DNA of 64,000 nucleotides from Microbacteriaceae bacterium (GCA_025463545.1 JAODAR010000005.1:62001-126000); one strand, 5' to 3'; shown: positions 53,506 through 62,715, counted from the first letter of the stretch. Notes: a model not told the origin generated them from the letters alone. Program-made: numbers and translations.

Positions 53506-53985
53506 ATGGGCACAGTGGCACGCAACAACTCGAAACGGGTGCAACTGGACGAGGTCTCCAAGAAGATCGTCGAGCAGTTACAGGTCGACGGACGCCGCTC
53601 GTACGCTGAGATTGGTAAGGCGGTCGGTCTCAGCGAAGCGGCAGTGCGGCAGCGGGTGCAGAAGCTGACGGATGCCGGCGTGATGCAGGTCGTTGCCGTC
53701 ACGGACCCGATGCAGTTGGGTTTCTACCGGCAAGCAATGATCGGTATCCGCGCCTCCGGCGACACCCGGGTCCTGGCCGACCTGCTCTCTGACATTCCCG
53801 CCGTCGACTATGTGGTACTCACCGCCGGGACATTCGACATCCTGGCCGAGGTCGTCTGCGAGGACGACGACGAGTTGATCGCCCTGCTCAACTCGCAGAT
53901 CCGGAATCTCGAGGGCGTTCTCTCCACCGAAACGTTTGTCTACCTCAAACTCCATAAACAGCTCTACAACTGGGGAACGCGATAA
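53506..53985 (+). CDS. Lrp/AsnC family transcription regulator
   Basis: 159 residues. The N-terminal winged HTH (VSKKIVEQLQVDGRRSYAEIGKAVGLSEAAVRQRVQKL) is followed by the C-terminal RAM ligand-binding domain (about 75-155; DYVVLTAGTFDILAEVVC). Such octameric regulators sense amino acids or related metabolites. It starts a two-gene unit with the aminotransferase 2 bp downstream, which is probably its target and supplier of its ligand. ATG 53506. Confidence 0.93.
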   Translation: MGTVARNNSKRVQLDEVSKKIVEQLQVDGRRSYAEIGKAVGLSEAAVRQRVQKLTDAGVMQVVAVTDPMQLGFYRQAMIGIRASGDTRVLADLLSDIPAVDYVVLTAGTFDILAEVVCEDDDELIALLNSQIRNLEGVLSTETFVYLKLHKQLYNWGTR

Positions 53986-53987
53986 AA

Positions 53988-55439
53988 ATGACCATTTCAG
54001 AACAGGTAGTACCCGCGACCGCCGCGTCGGCGGACTCCGGTCCACGCGCGTACAGCGATGCCGAGAATTCGGCGCTGCAACAGAAGGCCAAAGACCACCT
54101 CTGGATGCACTTCAATCGCCAGTCCGTGATGGAATCCGGCGCCGGCGTACCGATCATCACCAAGGGCAAGGGCCACCACATCTGGGACTCGACCGGCAAA
54201 CGCTACATCGACGGCCTCAGCGGCTTGTTCGTGGTGAACGCCGGGCACGGCCGCAAGCGGCTGGCTGATGTCGCCGCGAAGCAGGCCGAGGAACTGGCCT
54301 TCTTCCCGATCTGGTCGTACGCCCACCCGAACGCCATCGAACTGGCAGACCGGCTGGCCGGTTATGCGCCGGGCGATCTGAACCGGGTGTTCTTCTCCAC
54401 CGGTGGCGGCGAAGCCGTCGAGACCGCGTTCAAGCTCGCGAAGTACTACTGGAAGCTGCAGGGGCGGCCAACGAAGCACAAGGTCATCTCGCGGTCCGTC
54501 GCCTACCACGGCACCCCGCAGGGTGCGCTGGCGATCACCGGCATCCCGGCGATGAAGGAGATGTTCGAGCCAGTCACGCCGGGCGGTTTCCGGGTGCCGA
54601 ACACGAACTTCTATCGCGCAGACGAAATGGGCTCTGGGCTCGGTCACGACGTCGAGGCGTTCGGCCTGTGGGCTGCGAACCGGATCGAGGAGATGATCCA
54701 GTTCGAAGGCCCGGAGACCGTCGCGGCGGTGTTCCTGGAGCCGGTGCAGAATTCCGGCGGCTGCTTCCCGCCGCCGCCCGGCTATTTCCAGCGGGTGCGC
54801 GAGATCTGCGACCAGTACGACGTGCTCCTGGTCGCCGACGAGGTGATCACGGCCTTCGGGCGGATCGGCAACATGTTCGCTTCGACCACGTACGGATTCC
54901 AGCCCGACATGATCACCTGCGCCAAGGGCATGACCAGCGGTTACTCGCCGATCGGCGCCACAATTGTGAGCGAGCGCATCTATGAGCCGTTCAAGCACGG
55001 CGATACGGCGTTCTATCACGGTTACACCTTCGGCGGGCACCCTGTCTCGGCCGCGGTCGCGCTCGCCAACCTGGACATTTTCGAGGAGGAGAAACTCAAC
55101 GAGAACGTGCGGGAGAACTCGCCGGTGTTCCGCGCGGAACTCGAGAAGCTGCTGGACCTTCCGATCGTCGGTGACGTGCGCGGCGACGGCTATTTCTTCG
55201 GCATCGAGCTGGTGAAGGACAAGGCCACCAAGGAGACCTTCAACGATGAGGAGTCCGAGCGGTTGCTGCGCGGCTTCCTCTCCAAGGCCCTCTTCGACGC
55301 CGGGTTGTACTGTCGGGCCGACGACCGTGGCGACCCGGTCGTACAGCTGGCTCCCCCGCTGACCATCGGTCCGGCCGAGATCCGCGAGATCGGCGACATC
55401 CTGCACGGGGTGCTCTCGGAGGCGAGCAACCACTTCTAA
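53988..55439 (+). CDS. class III PLP aminotransferase (polyamine/beta-alanine type)
   Basis: 483 residues. Cofactor motifs: STGGGEAVETAFKLAKYYW, LVADEVITAFGRIG with the PLP Asp, and MITCAKGMTSGYSPIGA with the Schiff-base Lys. The sequence resembles putrescine- or beta-alanine:pyruvate aminotransferases (HFNRQSVME and FFPIWSYAHP near the start) more than the two GabT proteins elsewhere in the window. It is coupled to an Lrp regulator. The stop overlaps the convergent DUF4192 stop by 3 bp. Amino donor identity is inference. Confidence 0.9.
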   Translation: MTISEQVVPATAASADSGPRAYSDAENSALQQKAKDHLWMHFNRQSVMESGAGVPIITKGKGHHIWDSTGKRYIDGLSGLFVVNAGHGRKRLADVAAKQAEELAFFPIWSYAHPNAIELADRLAGYAPGDLNRVFFSTGGGEAVETAFKLAKYYWKLQGRPTKHKVISRSVAYHGTPQGALAITGIPAMKEMFEPVTPGGFRVPNTNFYRADEMGSGLGHDVEAFGLWAANRIEEMIQFEGPETVAAVFLEPVQNSGGCFPPPPGYFQRVREICDQYDVLLVADEVITAFGRIGNMFASTTYGFQPDMITCAKGMTSGYSPIGATIVSERIYEPFKHGDTAFYHGYTFGGHPVSAAVALANLDIFEEEKLNENVRENSPVFRAELEKLLDLPIVGDVRGDGYFFGIELVKDKATKETFNDEESERLLRGFLSKALFDAGLYCRADDRGDPVVQLAPPLTIGPAEIREIGDILHGVLSEASNHF

Positions 55440-56866
55440 GCGTCGGACTCACGTGTGGCGGACACGTCCAAGACGGGCACCGCGTACGCCCACTCCGGCA
55501 GATGCCCGGAACCGAACAGCGCGTCCAGCAGCAGGGCCATGCTGTAGCGCCGATCGATGGCGAGCGCCTGGTCGATGAAGATTCCGGCCACCGATCCGCG
55601 CCCAAGCGCCCACGACAACCAGGCCAGCATGCAGAGCGGCGCCGGCCGTGCGGACTTCGGCGCCATCGCCACCACGGTCTTCAGCAGCGCGATGGCCCGT
55701 TCTGTGCGATCGACGTCCGGGCGCTCGTCGGTCAGGCCCATCATCCGGTCCGACGTCTCCGCATTAGCGGCGCGAACCCGCGCCGCGCTCTCGGCGCGCG
55801 CCGTGGCGTCCGCATCAGCATCGGAATCGGCATCAGCACCGGCATCGGGGGCACTCGCACCGGGGGCACCAGCATCGGGGGCACCAGCATCGAGGGCACC
55901 AGCATCGGGGGCACCAGCATCGGGGGCACCAGCATCGAGGGCACCAGCATCGGGCGCACCGGCATCGACATCGACATCCGCACCTGCCTCGACTGGTTGC
56001 CTTGCGCTTTCCAGGCCGTGTTCCTCGCGCACGATCTCGTCGAGGCTCTTCCCGGTGAGACGCTGGAGCGCGGCATAACGCAGGTTCAGAAGATGAGTCA
56101 CCTCACCGACCGTCCGACCGAACGCGAACTGGAGCATCATCTGGTCACGGTGCGCCGGCCCCTGCACCAAGTAGAGCAGCGCGGCCGCATCGTCGAGGTG
56201 GAGCTCTGCGGCGTTCCAGCCGAGGGCCGCCTCGGTGGTCTCCACCGGATCGAGGATGTCATCCACGAGCTCGACGAGCCCAGGATGCTGGTTGGATTCG
56301 GTAAGCCGCAGGTACCGCCTGAACACCCGGGAGAACCTCTCACGGGTTGCCAGGTCAAGTGTGGGGAGCTGGGCGCCACTGTGCACGGTCGCCAGCTCCC
56401 GACGTGCCGGGAAGGCCTCGCGTACCGGCGACGAGGAAATGTCCTCCAGCGGATGCCCGTCGGCGGGGCAGGACGGATCGAGGTATGAACCCCAGGCATC
56501 CGCGCCCACGCACAGTGAGTCCCGTACCAGGAATCCAGACAGCTCCGCCCGTGAAACCAGCACACTGGCGAAGCGCTGGTGCGGTATGCCGGCTGCGTCG
56601 GCGAAGGCATCGGCCGTGTACACGACCGGCACGATGGCATCCGCTCCTTTTATCTTGCACACGGTTCCGACGAGTGAGGTGGCGATGCGCTTGTGCACCT
56701 TTTCCGGTGCCGCGGGATCGGGAAGACTGAACCGGAGGGCCCCGCAGGTGCGGTTGCCGCGGAACGCGACCAGCACCACGCTGTTCTCCGGCAGGAAACC
56801 GACCAATTGCGGGACCAGGGCCAGGAAGTCGTGTGCCCGCTTCGCTTTCACAATTGTGGGTTGCAT
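55436..56866 (-). CDS. DUF4192 family protein
   Basis: 476 residues. The N-terminal part (about 1-270) has the DUF4192 hallmark ALVPQLVGFLPENSVVLVAFRG and a DDAAALLYLVQG helix. The usual domain is interrupted at about 290-340 by a low-complexity DAGAP/DAGAL array encoded by a 15-bp tandem repeat. The C-terminal region (APLCMLAWLSWALGRGSVAGIFIDQAL) is the conserved end of the family. Function is unknown in actinobacteria. ATG 56866. The stop TAG overlaps the convergent aminotransferase stop. Confidence 0.85.
   Translation of the reverse strand: MQPTIVKAKRAHDFLALVPQLVGFLPENSVVLVAFRGNRTCGALRFSLPDPAAPEKVHKRIATSLVGTVCKIKGADAIVPVVYTADAFADAAGIPHQRFASVLVSRAELSGFLVRDSLCVGADAWGSYLDPSCPADGHPLEDISSSPVREAFPARRELATVHSGAQLPTLDLATRERFSRVFRRYLRLTESNQHPGLVELVDDILDPVETTEAALGWNAAELHLDDAAALLYLVQGPAHRDQMMLQFAFGRTVGEVTHLLNLRYAALQRLTGKSLDEIVREEHGLESARQPVEAGADVDVDAGAPDAGALDAGAPDAGAPDAGALDAGAPDAGAPGASAPDAGADADSDADADATARAESAARVRAANAETSDRMMGLTDERPDVDRTERAIALLKTVVAMAPKSARPAPLCMLAWLSWALGRGSVAGIFIDQALAIDRRYSMALLLDALFGSGHLPEWAYAVPVLDVSATRESDA
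55846..55965 (-). repeat. 8 x 15-bp in-frame array in DUF4192 gene
   Basis: Eight 15-bp units close to CGGGGGCACCAGCAT (plus-strand reading) encode DAGAP/DAGAL pentapeptides. Several units are identical. Confidence 0.85.
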
Positions 56867-56985
56867 GCAGCACACTCTGTACCGCCGGCCGGCCGGAGAA
56901 TCCGGCGTCAGTCCGATCGGTGGATAACTGCAGCTGCACACGGCCTGTGGAAACTAGACACCTTTTGCTGGGAGCTGAGTGAGAG

Positions 56986-56991
56986 TAGCGT
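56986..56991 (+). promoter_or_regulatory. -10 box TAGCGT for small membrane protein
   Basis: TAGCGT is followed by exactly 7 nt and ATG 56999, without a Shine-Dalgarno, another probable leaderless start. Confidence 0.4.
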
Positions 56992-56998
56992 GCACCAC

Positions 56999-57157
56999 AT
57001 GACATCACTCGCAGTGGTACTCATCGTTCTTGGGCTGATCGGGCTTTTCCTCGGCATTTTCGTGGAGGCCGTGAAGTGGATGCTGTGGATCGGCATCATC
57101 CTGCTGGTCATCGGCATCATCGCGGCGATCATGCGGTCCATCAGGCGCAACGCCTGA
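56999..57157 (+). CDS. 52-residue two-helix membrane protein
   Basis: Very small protein with two hydrophobic helices (LAVVLIVLGLIGLFLGIF and MLWIGIILLVIGIIAAIM) joined by VEAVKW and ended by a basic tail RSIRRNA. Similar tiny membrane proteins are widespread in actinobacteria; no function is known to me. ATG 56999 is preferred to a longer upstream frame because of the -10 box at 56986-56991 and because only this part is hydrophobic. It is divergent from DUF4192. Confidence 0.7.
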   Translation: MTSLAVVLIVLGLIGLFLGIFVEAVKWMLWIGIILLVIGIIAAIMRSIRRNA

Positions 57158-57224
57158 CCCGCGACGCCTGACCGAAGTCAGATCCGCTGAATCAGGTTTC
57201 ACCGGTAGCCGAGCCGGGTGGCAT

Positions 57225-59210
57225 CTACACCTCGTCGGCCACCGGAGCGGCGAACTGCGCGTTGTAGAGGTTGTAGTACGCACCCTCCGCCGCGAGCAAT
57301 TGGGCGTGCGTGCCCTGCTCCACGATGCGACCGGACTCCATCACCAGGATGACATCGGCGTCGCGGATCGTCGACAACCGGTGAGCGATCACGAAGCTGG
57401 TGCGGTCGGCGCGCAGTGCGCTCATAGCCTTCTGCACGAGCACCTCGGTGCGCGTGTCGACTGAGCTCGTCGCCTCGTCGAGGATGAGCACACTCGGCCT
57501 GGCCAGGAACGCCCGCGCAATCGTGAGCAGCTGCTTCTCCCCCGCGCTCACGTTGCCACCCTCGTCGTCGAGCACCGTGTCATACCCGTCAGCCAGCGAG
57601 CGCACAAACCGGTCCACGTAGGTGGCGCGAGCCGCCTCCAGGATCTCCGCCTCCGTCGCATCCGTTCGCCCATAAGCGATGTTGTCGCGGACCGTTCCGC
57701 CGAACAGCCAGGTGTCCTGCAGCACCATGCCCATCCGAGAACGGAGATCGTCGCGGGTCATCGCCCGGATGTCCACGCCGTCGAGGGTGATCCGGCCGGA
57801 GTCGATCTCATAGAAGCGCATCATCAGGTTGACCAGCGTGGTCTTGCCCGCGCCGGTCGGCCCGACGATCGCAATCGTCTGGCCGGGCTCGGCGACCAGG
57901 TTCAGGTGCTCGATCAGCGGCCGCTCAGCGGTGTACCGGAAGGAGACGTCGTCGAAGACGAGCCGCCCGCGTGTCTCCGCCGGCGTCCGGGCAGGCGACG
58001 GGTCCGGGCTCTGTTCCTCAGCGTCCAGCAGGTCGAAGACCCGTTCAGCGGATGCCACGCCGGACTGCAGCAGGTTGGCCATCGATCCGAGCTGGGCCAG
58101 CGGCTGGGTGAACTGCCGGGAGTACTGGATGAAGGCCTGCACATCGCCGAGCTGCATCGTGCCCGATGCCACGAACAGTCCCCCGACGACCGCGATTGCG
58201 ACGTAGACCAGGTTGCCGATGAACGTCATCGCCGGCATGATCATGCCGCTGATGAACTGCGCTCCGAAGCTCGCCTGGTAGAGCTCTTCGTTCTTCTGCC
58301 GGAATCGCTCGTCCACTTCGCGCTGGCGGCCGAACACCTTCACCAGCGCATGGCCCGTGAAGGTTTCCTCGATCTGGCCATTGAGCGCGCCCGTGTGGGT
58401 CCATTGGGCGACGAACAGCTTCTGTGACCGCTTGGCGATCAGGGCGGTGACCGCGAGGGTCAGCGGCACCGTCACCAGTGCCATCAGCGCGAGCGGCGGT
58501 GAGATCAGGAACATCGCCCCGATCACCCCCACCACGGTGAGGAGGGAGGTCACCGCCTGGCTCAGGGTCTGCTGCAGGCTCTGGGAGATGTTGTCGACGT
58601 CGTTGGTGACCCGGCTCAGCAGCTCGCCACGCTGCATCCGGTCGAAGTAACGCAGCGGAAGCCGGTTCACCTTCGCTTCGATCTCCTCACGAAGCCGGAA
58701 CACCGTGCGCTGCACCACGCCGTTCAGCACATAGGCCTGCGCCCAAGCGAAGACGGAGGCCAGGATGTAGAGCACCAGCACCCAGGTGAGAACGTTTGTC
58801 AGCGCCGGGAAGTCGATGCCGTGGCCTGGGTGGAGGTCCATGCCACTGAGCATGTCGGCTTGCTGGTTCTGCCCACTGGCGCGCAGCTGGTCGATCACGG
58901 CGGACTTGCTCACACCGGCGGGCAGCTGCTGGGAGACCACACCCGAGAAGATGAGGTTGGTGCCCCGGCCCAGGAGGCTGGGGCCGATGACAGAGAAGGT
59001 CACGCTGACCACAGCCAGCACCAGCACCAACCCCAGCCAGAGCCGCTCAGGACTGAGCCTGCCGAGCAGGCGTTTCGCGCTCGGCACGAAATTCATCGAC
59101 TTCTCAGCCGGGATGCTCATGCCGCCGAACGGGCCGCCACCCATAGGCCCCCGACGGATCGGTGGGTTCGGCGGCGTCTCCGCGGCGTGTCCCTCGTCTG
59201 GCTCGCTCAT
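57225..59210 (-). CDS. ABC exporter subunit, catalytic-site half
   Basis: 661 residues. A Gly/Pro-rich cytoplasmic N-terminus precedes six membrane helices (about 45-385) and the ATPase: Walker A GPTGAGKTTLVNLMMRF, signature VSAGEKQLLTIARAF, Walker B VLILDEATSSVDTRTE with catalytic Glu, and switch His in VIAHRLSTI. It pairs with the 577-residue subunit encoded upstream; the ATG at 59210 overlaps that gene's stop (ATGA). Heterodimeric exporters of this type move drugs or lipids. An inserted external loop of about 60 residues lies between helices 1 and 2. Confidence 0.93.
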   Translation of the reverse strand: MSEPDEGHAAETPPNPPIRRGPMGGGPFGGMSIPAEKSMNFVPSAKRLLGRLSPERLWLGLVLVLAVVSVTFSVIGPSLLGRGTNLIFSGVVSQQLPAGVSKSAVIDQLRASGQNQQADMLSGMDLHPGHGIDFPALTNVLTWVLVLYILASVFAWAQAYVLNGVVQRTVFRLREEIEAKVNRLPLRYFDRMQRGELLSRVTNDVDNISQSLQQTLSQAVTSLLTVVGVIGAMFLISPPLALMALVTVPLTLAVTALIAKRSQKLFVAQWTHTGALNGQIEETFTGHALVKVFGRQREVDERFRQKNEELYQASFGAQFISGMIMPAMTFIGNLVYVAIAVVGGLFVASGTMQLGDVQAFIQYSRQFTQPLAQLGSMANLLQSGVASAERVFDLLDAEEQSPDPSPARTPAETRGRLVFDDVSFRYTAERPLIEHLNLVAEPGQTIAIVGPTGAGKTTLVNLMMRFYEIDSGRITLDGVDIRAMTRDDLRSRMGMVLQDTWLFGGTVRDNIAYGRTDATEAEILEAARATYVDRFVRSLADGYDTVLDDEGGNVSAGEKQLLTIARAFLARPSVLILDEATSSVDTRTEVLVQKAMSALRADRTSFVIAHRLSTIRDADVILVMESGRIVEQGTHAQLLAAEGAYYNLYNAQFAAPVADEV

Positions 59211-60940
59211 GCTGCTTCCTCCGCGGTGAGCTGGGACGACACGATCTCCCGGTAGGTCTCGGAGGTCTCCAGCAATTCCTCATGGGTTCCGCGGCCGACG
59301 ATCCTGCCGCCGTCCAGAACCAGGATCTGATCGGAATCGACGATTGTCGACACCCTCTGGGCGACGATGATCACGGTCGCGCCATCGGTGTTGCGGGCGA
59401 GCGCCTGCCGCAGGCGGGCATCCGTCGCCGTGTCCAGTGCGGAGAAGGAGTCATCAAAGATGTAGAGTTCCGGCCGTTTGACCAGCGCCCGGGCAATGGC
59501 CAGGCGCTGCCGCTGGCCGCCGGACACGTTCGTTCCGCCCTGGGAGATCGGGGCGTCAAGCCCGCCCTCCATCTCCTCGACGAAGTCCCGGGCCTGGGCG
59601 ATGGTGAGCGCCTGCCAGAGTTGCTCCTCGGTGGCATCGGGCTTGCCGTACTGCAGGTTGCTGCGCACGGTCCCCGAGAACAAGTACGGTTTCTGGGGCA
59701 CCAGGCCGATGTGGCCCCAGAGCAGGTCGGGGTGCAGCTCACGCACGTTCACCCCATCGACCAGCACCGAGCCGCTGCTGGCGTCGAACAGGCGCGGCAG
59801 CAGGTTCACCAGGGTAGTCTTGCCGGCACCGGTGCTTCCCACAATGGCGGTGGTCTGCCCCGAGCGAGCGATGAAGCTGACGTTGCTGAGCACGGGTTGC
59901 TCGGCGCCCGGGTAGGCGAAGCCCACATCAAGCAGTTCGATTTCGCCCTTGTGCGTCGTTTCGGTGACCGGGTTGAGCGGCGGATGCACGCTGGAGTCGG
60001 TCTCGAGCACCTCGCCGATACGGTTCGCGCAGACGGCGGCGCGTGGAATCATCACAGCCATGAACGTGGCCATCATCACCGACATCAGGATCTGCATCAG
60101 GTAGCTGAGGAACGCGATCAGCGTGCCCACCTGCATCGAGCCGTCCTCGATCCGGAACGACCCGAACCAGATCACGGCGACGCTCGATACGTTCAGCACC
60201 AGCATCACGACCGGGAACATCAGCGCCATCAGCCGTCCCGCACGCAGCGCGACATCCGTCACGTCGGTGTTCGCCACGTGGAACCGCTCGGCCTCTACGC
60301 CCTCCCTCACGAAGGCACGAACCACACGGATGCCGGTGAGTTGCTCCCGCAGAACCCGGTTGACCGCGTCGATGCGCTTCTGCATCTTCTGGAACAAGGG
60401 GACCATCCGCACGACGATCATGCCGACGGCGATGAGCAGTACCGGCACGCTGACGGCGATCAGCCACGACAGCTGGAGGTCTTGTCGTACGGCCAGGATG
60501 ATGCCACCGATGCAGAGGATCGGCGCGGACACCATCAGCGTCGAAGTCATCAGCACGAGCATCTGCACCTGCTGCACGTCATTGGTGGAACGGGTGATCA
60601 GGGAAGCGGCCCCGAACCGCGTGACCTCCTGCTCGGAGAATTCGCCGACCCGGCTGAACACGGCGCCGCGCAGGTCACGGCCGACTCTCATCGCCGCCTT
60701 GGCGCCGAAGTACACAGCGATGATCGCGCAGACGATCTGCGCCAGTGTGATGCCGAGCATCACCGCGCCGGTGGACAAGATGTAACCGGTGTCACCCTTG
60801 GCGACGCCCTCGTCGATGATGTCGGCGTTGAGCGTTGGAAGGTAGAGCGAAGCGATCGACTGCAGCAGCTGGAAGACGATCACCGCCGCGAGCAGTGACC
60901 AGTGCGGACGCAGGTAGCGCACAAGCAGTTTCCACAGCAT
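59207..60940 (-). CDS. ABC exporter subunit, degenerate-site half
   Basis: 577 residues with six membrane helices then an ATPase domain: Walker A GSTGAGKTTLVNLLPRLF, signature VSGGQRQRLAIARAL, and Walker B region YIFDDSFSALD, where the catalytic Glu is replaced by Asp; the switch His position reads VAQRVSTI with Gln instead of His. Both changes mark the non-canonical nucleotide site of heterodimeric exporters such as TM287/288 and LmrCD. ATG 60940 begins 15 bp after the TetR gene, so the exporter is probably under its control. Confidence 0.94.
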   Translation of the reverse strand: MLWKLLVRYLRPHWSLLAAVIVFQLLQSIASLYLPTLNADIIDEGVAKGDTGYILSTGAVMLGITLAQIVCAIIAVYFGAKAAMRVGRDLRGAVFSRVGEFSEQEVTRFGAASLITRSTNDVQQVQMLVLMTSTLMVSAPILCIGGIILAVRQDLQLSWLIAVSVPVLLIAVGMIVVRMVPLFQKMQKRIDAVNRVLREQLTGIRVVRAFVREGVEAERFHVANTDVTDVALRAGRLMALMFPVVMLVLNVSSVAVIWFGSFRIEDGSMQVGTLIAFLSYLMQILMSVMMATFMAVMIPRAAVCANRIGEVLETDSSVHPPLNPVTETTHKGEIELLDVGFAYPGAEQPVLSNVSFIARSGQTTAIVGSTGAGKTTLVNLLPRLFDASSGSVLVDGVNVRELHPDLLWGHIGLVPQKPYLFSGTVRSNLQYGKPDATEEQLWQALTIAQARDFVEEMEGGLDAPISQGGTNVSGGQRQRLAIARALVKRPELYIFDDSFSALDTATDARLRQALARNTDGATVIIVAQRVSTIVDSDQILVLDGGRIVGRGTHEELLETSETYREIVSSQLTAEEAA

Positions 60941-60955
60941 GTGATTCTCAATCTT

Positions 60956-61600
60956 CTAGACGGCGGTGACGGTGGGAGCACCCGTGGCAGTTCCCTGGGC
61001 TGGAGGGCCCTGGGCTGGATCAGGGGCCGGGTGGCCGATGATCCCGTAGAGGACGAACCGTGCCAGTTCGTCGGTACTGAACGGGGTGCCCTCGGTGAAC
61101 ATCGGCATCGACGTCGAGAACGCGATCAGCCGGATCAACGGAGCGACCCGCTCCGCCGGCCAGGTCAGCCGGTCAAGGTCGGGTTGGAGTGCGTGCGCGA
61201 CGATCCCGGCGTATTCGAAGCGCGGCGGCGGTGTGGGCCGCATCGGGTGCTCGCCGTGTCCCATCGCGCTCATCAGCCGCACGATGCCGCCGAACCGGGC
61301 CTGCAGCAGCTCGATCACGATACGCACCTTGTCCTCGAGCGGCAGCGCGGGGTCGATTCGGGCCAGGCTCGCGCGGAGCGGTGCCGGATCGAGGTGCCGT
61401 TCGATGGCAGCGCGCACCAGGGTTTCCTTGTCGCCGAACGCGCGGAAGATCGTGCCCTCCGCGATTCCGGCGGCATCAGCGATCTGTTTGGTGGTCACGG
61501 CGTGCCCGCGCTCCATCAGGAGAGGGATCACCGCATCGATGATCATGTCCTGACGGTCCTCGACCGAGAGCGGCCGTGCTCGAGAAACCTTCTCGCCCAC
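60956..61600 (-). CDS. TetR family regulator of the exporter operon
   Basis: 214 residues. The N-terminal TetR HTH is clear (RGHAVTTKQIADAAGIAEGTIFRAFGDKETLVRAAI, about 30-65), and the C-terminal ligand domain is helical and variable. First gene of a three-gene unit with the two exporter subunits downstream, the arrangement of a self-regulated drug-efflux operon. ATG 61600. Ligand unknown. No clear operator palindrome was found in the 39-bp gap upstream, apart from AGTGAGCACTCACT at 61618-61631, an inverted repeat that is a plausible site. Confidence 0.9.
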   Translation of the reverse strand: MGEKVSRARPLSVEDRQDMIIDAVIPLLMERGHAVTTKQIADAAGIAEGTIFRAFGDKETLVRAAIERHLDPAPLRASLARIDPALPLEDKVRIVIELLQARFGGIVRLMSAMGHGEHPMRPTPPPRFEYAGIVAHALQPDLDRLTWPAERVAPLIRLIAFSTSMPMFTEGTPFSTDELARFVLYGIIGHPAPDPAQGPPAQGTATGAPTVTAV

Positions 61601-61617
61601 GCAGGAAACCTAGCGGA

Positions 61618-61631
61618 GTGAGCACTCACTC
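61618..61631. promoter_or_regulatory. palindrome upstream of tetR, possible operator
   Basis: AGTGAGCACTCACT is close to a perfect palindrome (AGTGAG and CTCACT arms around CA) about 20 bp upstream of the TetR start, the expected place for its own operator. Confidence 0.5.
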
Positions 61632-61639
61632 ACAAGAGT

Positions 61640-62602
61640 TCAGGCAAACAATTCCGAGATCCAGGCAATGTCCGCGGCCGACGGCGCCCACGCGGTGGCG
61701 GCATCCGCATTCTGCAGGATTTGCTCGGGGCGAGTAGCGCCGGCGATCACGCTGGTGAGGCCGGGCTGCGCGAGCAGCCAGGCGAACGTCGCGGCCAGCA
61801 TCGTCACGCCATGCTCCGCGCAGAAGGCCTCGTACTGCTCGATCACGTCCCACGGGGCATCGTCCAGCAGGTTCTTGCGGATGCGGATGATGCGGCTGTC
61901 GGCCGGGCCGCCCTCCCGGCTGAACTTTCCGGTGAACAGGCCGTTGTAGAGCGGGAAGAACGGCAGGAATCCAAGGCCGTACGCGTTCACCGCCGGCAGA
62001 ACTTCGTCCTCAGCGTCGCGGGTGAGCAGGTTGTACTCGTTCTGCGCGGAGATGAACTTCGGGTGGCCGTGCAGCTGCGCGGTGAGCTCCGCTTCGGCAA
62101 CCTGCCAGCCGGCAAGGTTGGAATGGCCGATGTAGCGGATCTTGCCCTCGGTGATGAGGTCATCGAGGGTGGAGAGGGTCTCCTCGATCGGAGTGTTCGG
62201 ATCGGGCCGGTGCAACTGGTACAGGTCGATCCAGTCCGTCTGCAACCGACGGAGCGATGCCTCGACAGCCAGGCGGATGTAGCGGCGCGAGCCACGCGCG
62301 TCCCAGTCGGGGCCGTTCAGCCCGGCCATGTCCATGCCGAACTTGGTGGCCAGCACGATCTTCTCGCGCTTTCCCTTCAACGCGTGGCCCATCAGGGTTT
62401 CACTCAGTCCGCGCTCAGCACCGTAGATGTCCGCGGTGTCGAAAAGGGTGACACCGGCGTCGATCGCAGCGTCGATCACCGCACTGGTGCCTTCCTGGCC
62501 CTCCGATGCCGTGCCGGTGCGGCCGAAGTTGTTGCAGCCGAGACCGACCGTCGAAACGATGAGGCCGGAATTGCCGAGTCTGCGATAGTCGATCTGAGCC
62601 AT
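61640..62602 (-). CDS. aldo/keto reductase
   Basis: 320 residues, (beta/alpha)8 AKR fold. Catalytic tetrad positions: Asp in FDTADIYG with Tyr of IYG (about 56-61), Lys in IVLATKFG (about 84) and His in YIGHSNL near 157. The C-terminal NADPH-binding segment TSVIAGATRPEQILQNADA is present. It resembles the Kv-beta/YajO-like subgroup (MAQIDYRRLGNSGLIVS). Natural substrate unknown. ATG 62602. The adjacent TetR-exporter operon is on the same strand, but the 39-bp gap contains the candidate operator. Confidence 0.93.
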   Translation of the reverse strand: MAQIDYRRLGNSGLIVSTVGLGCNNFGRTGTASEGQEGTSAVIDAAIDAGVTLFDTADIYGAERGLSETLMGHALKGKREKIVLATKFGMDMAGLNGPDWDARGSRRYIRLAVEASLRRLQTDWIDLYQLHRPDPNTPIEETLSTLDDLITEGKIRYIGHSNLAGWQVAEAELTAQLHGHPKFISAQNEYNLLTRDAEDEVLPAVNAYGLGFLPFFPLYNGLFTGKFSREGGPADSRIIRIRKNLLDDAPWDVIEQYEAFCAEHGVTMLAATFAWLLAQPGLTSVIAGATRPEQILQNADAATAWAPSAADIAWISELFA

Positions 62603-62715
62603 GCCTCTCAGACTATCCGCCCGGTCGGTCCTCCACAGGCGGCCGGGCTTTCCAGTTATGCACCGATGTCCGAAAGCCGCCAGAGCCGGACGGATGCTGC
62701 GGCTACAGTCGAATC

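Noticed and set aside
53286..53702. N-terminal extension of the FHA protein start to 53702
   Set aside because: It would run antisense through the Lrp gene and its promoter; ATG 53285 has a good GGGAGG site.
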